This document shows, piece by piece, positions 62,506-64,000 of a stretch of DNA of 64,000 nucleotides. Every line of letters starts with the position of its first letter. Positions within the stretch are counted from its first letter, which is position 1. The notes under the pieces are model-generated. The model worked only from the letters and a program-made list of their open reading frames with translations. It ran no database searches and was not told the DNA's origin. Both the position numbers and the translations under genes were made by a program. Origin of the DNA: an uncultured Sphingomonadaceae bacterium (GTDB taxonomy: Bacteria > Pseudomonadota > Alphaproteobacteria > Sphingomonadales > Sphingomonadaceae); NCBI GenBank assembly GCA_947499975.1, contig CANMQE010000002.1, positions 62,001 to 126,000 of the forward strand, written 5' to 3'.

Positions 62506-63888
62506 ATGGACACTTTGCGCGGCAGTTTCGGAGCGCTCGACACGGCAGACCTCGGACCGGGGCTGGATTCGATTGACGAGGATACCGAATACGCGGTGGA
62601 CAACACCCCGCCTCCGGCCATCGGCACGGACGAGCGGCGGATGCAGGTGCGGGCCTATAATTTCTGGGCCAGCCTGCTGGATAATCGCAACTTCCCCTCG
62701 ATCGACGACCTCGATCCCGATTCGCTGCCCGACTTCGGGCCGAACAGCGTGCTGCTGAACTTCTCACGCGGACTGGAAAATCCCGAAGTCGCCTATCTCG
62801 GGGCCAATCTGGCGCAGGAATGCGACGCGACCGGCGTGGATATCTCGCAGCTCTCCGATATTCCGGCGCGTTCGCTGCTGAGCCGGATCACCGACCATTA
62901 CATGCAGATCATCGCCAACCAGGCGCCCATCGGGTTCGAAGCCGAATTCGTGAACCAGCGCGGCGCGACGATCCTTTATCGCGGTATTCTGCTGCCGTTC
63001 TCCAGCGACGATGAAAGCATCGATTTCATCTACGGCGTCATCAACTGGAAAGAGATGGCCGGTGTCGGCGTCTCGGGCGAATTGCTGCTGGAAATCGATC
63101 AGGCGCTGGATACAGAAGGCGATGATGACGCGCCGGGGCCGCGCCCCCATGCCGCCGACGAGATGGTGGACTGGGCCGATGGCCCTGCAGACAATCCTAT
63201 CGTGGATGCAAGCCTCACCGATCATCTCACCAACGCGGAAGAGCCGGCAGAACCCGCACCTCTCAGCGCGCGCGAAGCGGCCGAGATGGGCCTTGCCGAC
63301 TGGCTGGCATCGGCGCGCGAACTGGCGCAGGCTGCGCGCAACAGCGAGGAGCGGACCCGGTCCTCCCTTTATGAGGCAGTATCGCGGGCCTATGATTTCG
63401 CGCTGGCTGCGCATGCCGAGCCGGAAGAATTTGCCGAGTTGCTGCAGGAATCCGGCCTGAAGGTGCAGGAGCGCGCCCCGATGACTCCGGTGGTAAAGCT
63501 GGTCTTCGGCAACGATTACGACAAGACGCGCCTCACCGAGTATGCCGCAGTGCTCAGCTGGGCGCAGCGAAACGAAGTGGCCCGCGGGGCCCTGGCAGAA
63601 CATCTGAAAAATGCCGATGGCGGGCTGAAGGCCATCATCGCGGCAGAACGCGCCATCCGGCGGGAGCAGGAGGGCAAGCCCCCCATTCCCGCATCGCGCG
63701 GCCCGAAAAAAGCCATCGCCCGCAAGTTGCGCGCAATGGAGCCGCGCCGCTTCGAAGCGCTGGGCGGAGGCGAGGAATTCGGCCTCGTGATGATCCGCCG
63801 CACGGAAAGCGGCGACGTGGTGATGCTGGGCGAAGTGCCCGCCAATGCCTCGCTGATCGAAAAGGCAGCGCGCCACCTGCTCGACTGA
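62506..63888 (+). CDS. PAS-like domain protein of unknown function
   Basis: A 460-residue cytoplasmic protein. Residues about 45-190 follow the alphaproteobacterial PAS_5 pattern: AYNFWASLLDNRNFPSIDDLDP, PNSVLLNFSRG, SLLSRITDHYMQI, RGILLPFSSDDESIDFIYGV. The middle is acidic and Ala-rich; the carboxyl part has ELLQESGLKVQERAPMTPVVKLVFG and RTESGDVVMLGEVP, helical. AGGAAGG precedes the ATG. No output domain is recognised. A stress or signalling adaptor is possible, without evidence. Confidence 0.75.
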   Translation: MDTLRGSFGALDTADLGPGLDSIDEDTEYAVDNTPPPAIGTDERRMQVRAYNFWASLLDNRNFPSIDDLDPDSLPDFGPNSVLLNFSRGLENPEVAYLGANLAQECDATGVDISQLSDIPARSLLSRITDHYMQIIANQAPIGFEAEFVNQRGATILYRGILLPFSSDDESIDFIYGVINWKEMAGVGVSGELLLEIDQALDTEGDDDAPGPRPHAADEMVDWADGPADNPIVDASLTDHLTNAEEPAEPAPLSAREAAEMGLADWLASARELAQAARNSEERTRSSLYEAVSRAYDFALAAHAEPEEFAELLQESGLKVQERAPMTPVVKLVFGNDYDKTRLTEYAAVLSWAQRNEVARGALAEHLKNADGGLKAIIAAERAIRREQEGKPPIPASRGPKKAIARKLRAMEPRRFEALGGGEEFGLVMIRRTESGDVVMLGEVPANASLIEKAARHLLD

Positions 63889-63950
63889 GAGGGGTCTGCC
63901 GCGGCCGATTGCCCCGGAACCCCGGATGCGCCGGATGGGTTAGGGAAGCC

Positions 63951-64000
63951 ATGCCCCTTTTCCCGACCCGTCCGCTGCGCATCCAACCCTATTTCGGCCA
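63951..64000 (+). CDS. start of a further gene (partial)
   Basis: An ATG with TAGGGAAG upstream opens MPLFPTRPLRIQPYFG and runs off the window. The RIQPYFG segment recalls the opening of App1/DUF2183 phosphatase-family proteins, but only 16 residues are visible. Confidence 0.4.
   Translation, partial: MPLFPTRPLRIQPYFG

Overview
The window looks like the chromosome of a GC-rich alphaproteobacterium, most likely of the Sphingomonadales (Erythrobacteraceae-like). This rests on gene content only: a heparinase-II/III-type gene between purH and rpe, a TonB-dependent receptor operon, an MmcB repair gene, DUF2141 and DUF4402 exported proteins, and many GTG starts with 1-4 bp gene overlaps. No database search was possible, so genus-level placement is inference.

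Layout. 1-14.7 kb: housekeeping genes. These are a tandem of exported amidohydrolases (the second has lost its metal-binding HxH), an NnrU-family membrane protein, an alpha/beta hydrolase, dxs, a Fur/Zur-type regulator, a 34-residue membrane peptide coupled to msrA, purH, a heparinase-like gene, rpe, a DUF2141 protein, and a two-gene unit pairing a diacylglycerol kinase with a Tam41-like nucleotidyltransferase. 15-16.2 kb: an M20 amidohydrolase. 16.4-23.6 kb: a compact surface-structure locus with four DUF4402 subunit-like proteins, a PapD-like chaperone and a 1257-residue usher-like protein with a long Ala/Pro-rich amino-terminal extension. 23.6-31.0 kb: a minus-strand operon of a TonB-dependent receptor, two exported alpha/beta hydrolases, a cytochrome-c-type protein with unusual haem motifs, and an exported protein of unknown function.

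31.4-58.6 kb: a complete integrative mobilizable element inserted in the 3' end of tRNA-Arg(CCG). It is bounded by 51-bp direct repeats (attL 31384-31434, attR 58565-58615), with a further 21-bp repeat just inside each end. From left to right it carries a tyrosine integrase split by a one-base frameshift, hipBA, a solitary AbiEi/DUF6088-type antitoxin under a 28-bp palindrome, small element genes, an HNH endonuclease, a seven-gene overlapping defence operon, ArdC antirestriction, and a MobF relaxase, coupling protein and accessory protein. It ends with a palindrome-rich oriT candidate, AlpA, a repeat cluster and an AlbA/Schlafen-type ATP-binding protein. The defence operon runs hsdR, hsdM, membrane protein, GIY-YIG protein, hsdS, AAA ATPase, HNH nuclease. 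No type IV secretion channel, replication or partition genes are present, so transfer would depend on a helper.

58.6-64 kb: chromosome resumes with the tRNA, a DUF6152 protein and a divergent exported protein, a small unknown gene, mmcB, a sterol-desaturase-family hydroxylase overlapping a second DUF2141 gene, a PAS-like protein, and the first codons of a further gene.

The two most interesting systems are the defence operon, in which a PtuAB/Septu-like ATPase-nuclease pair is translationally chained to a type I restriction-modification system, and the DUF4402/chaperone/usher-like export locus.
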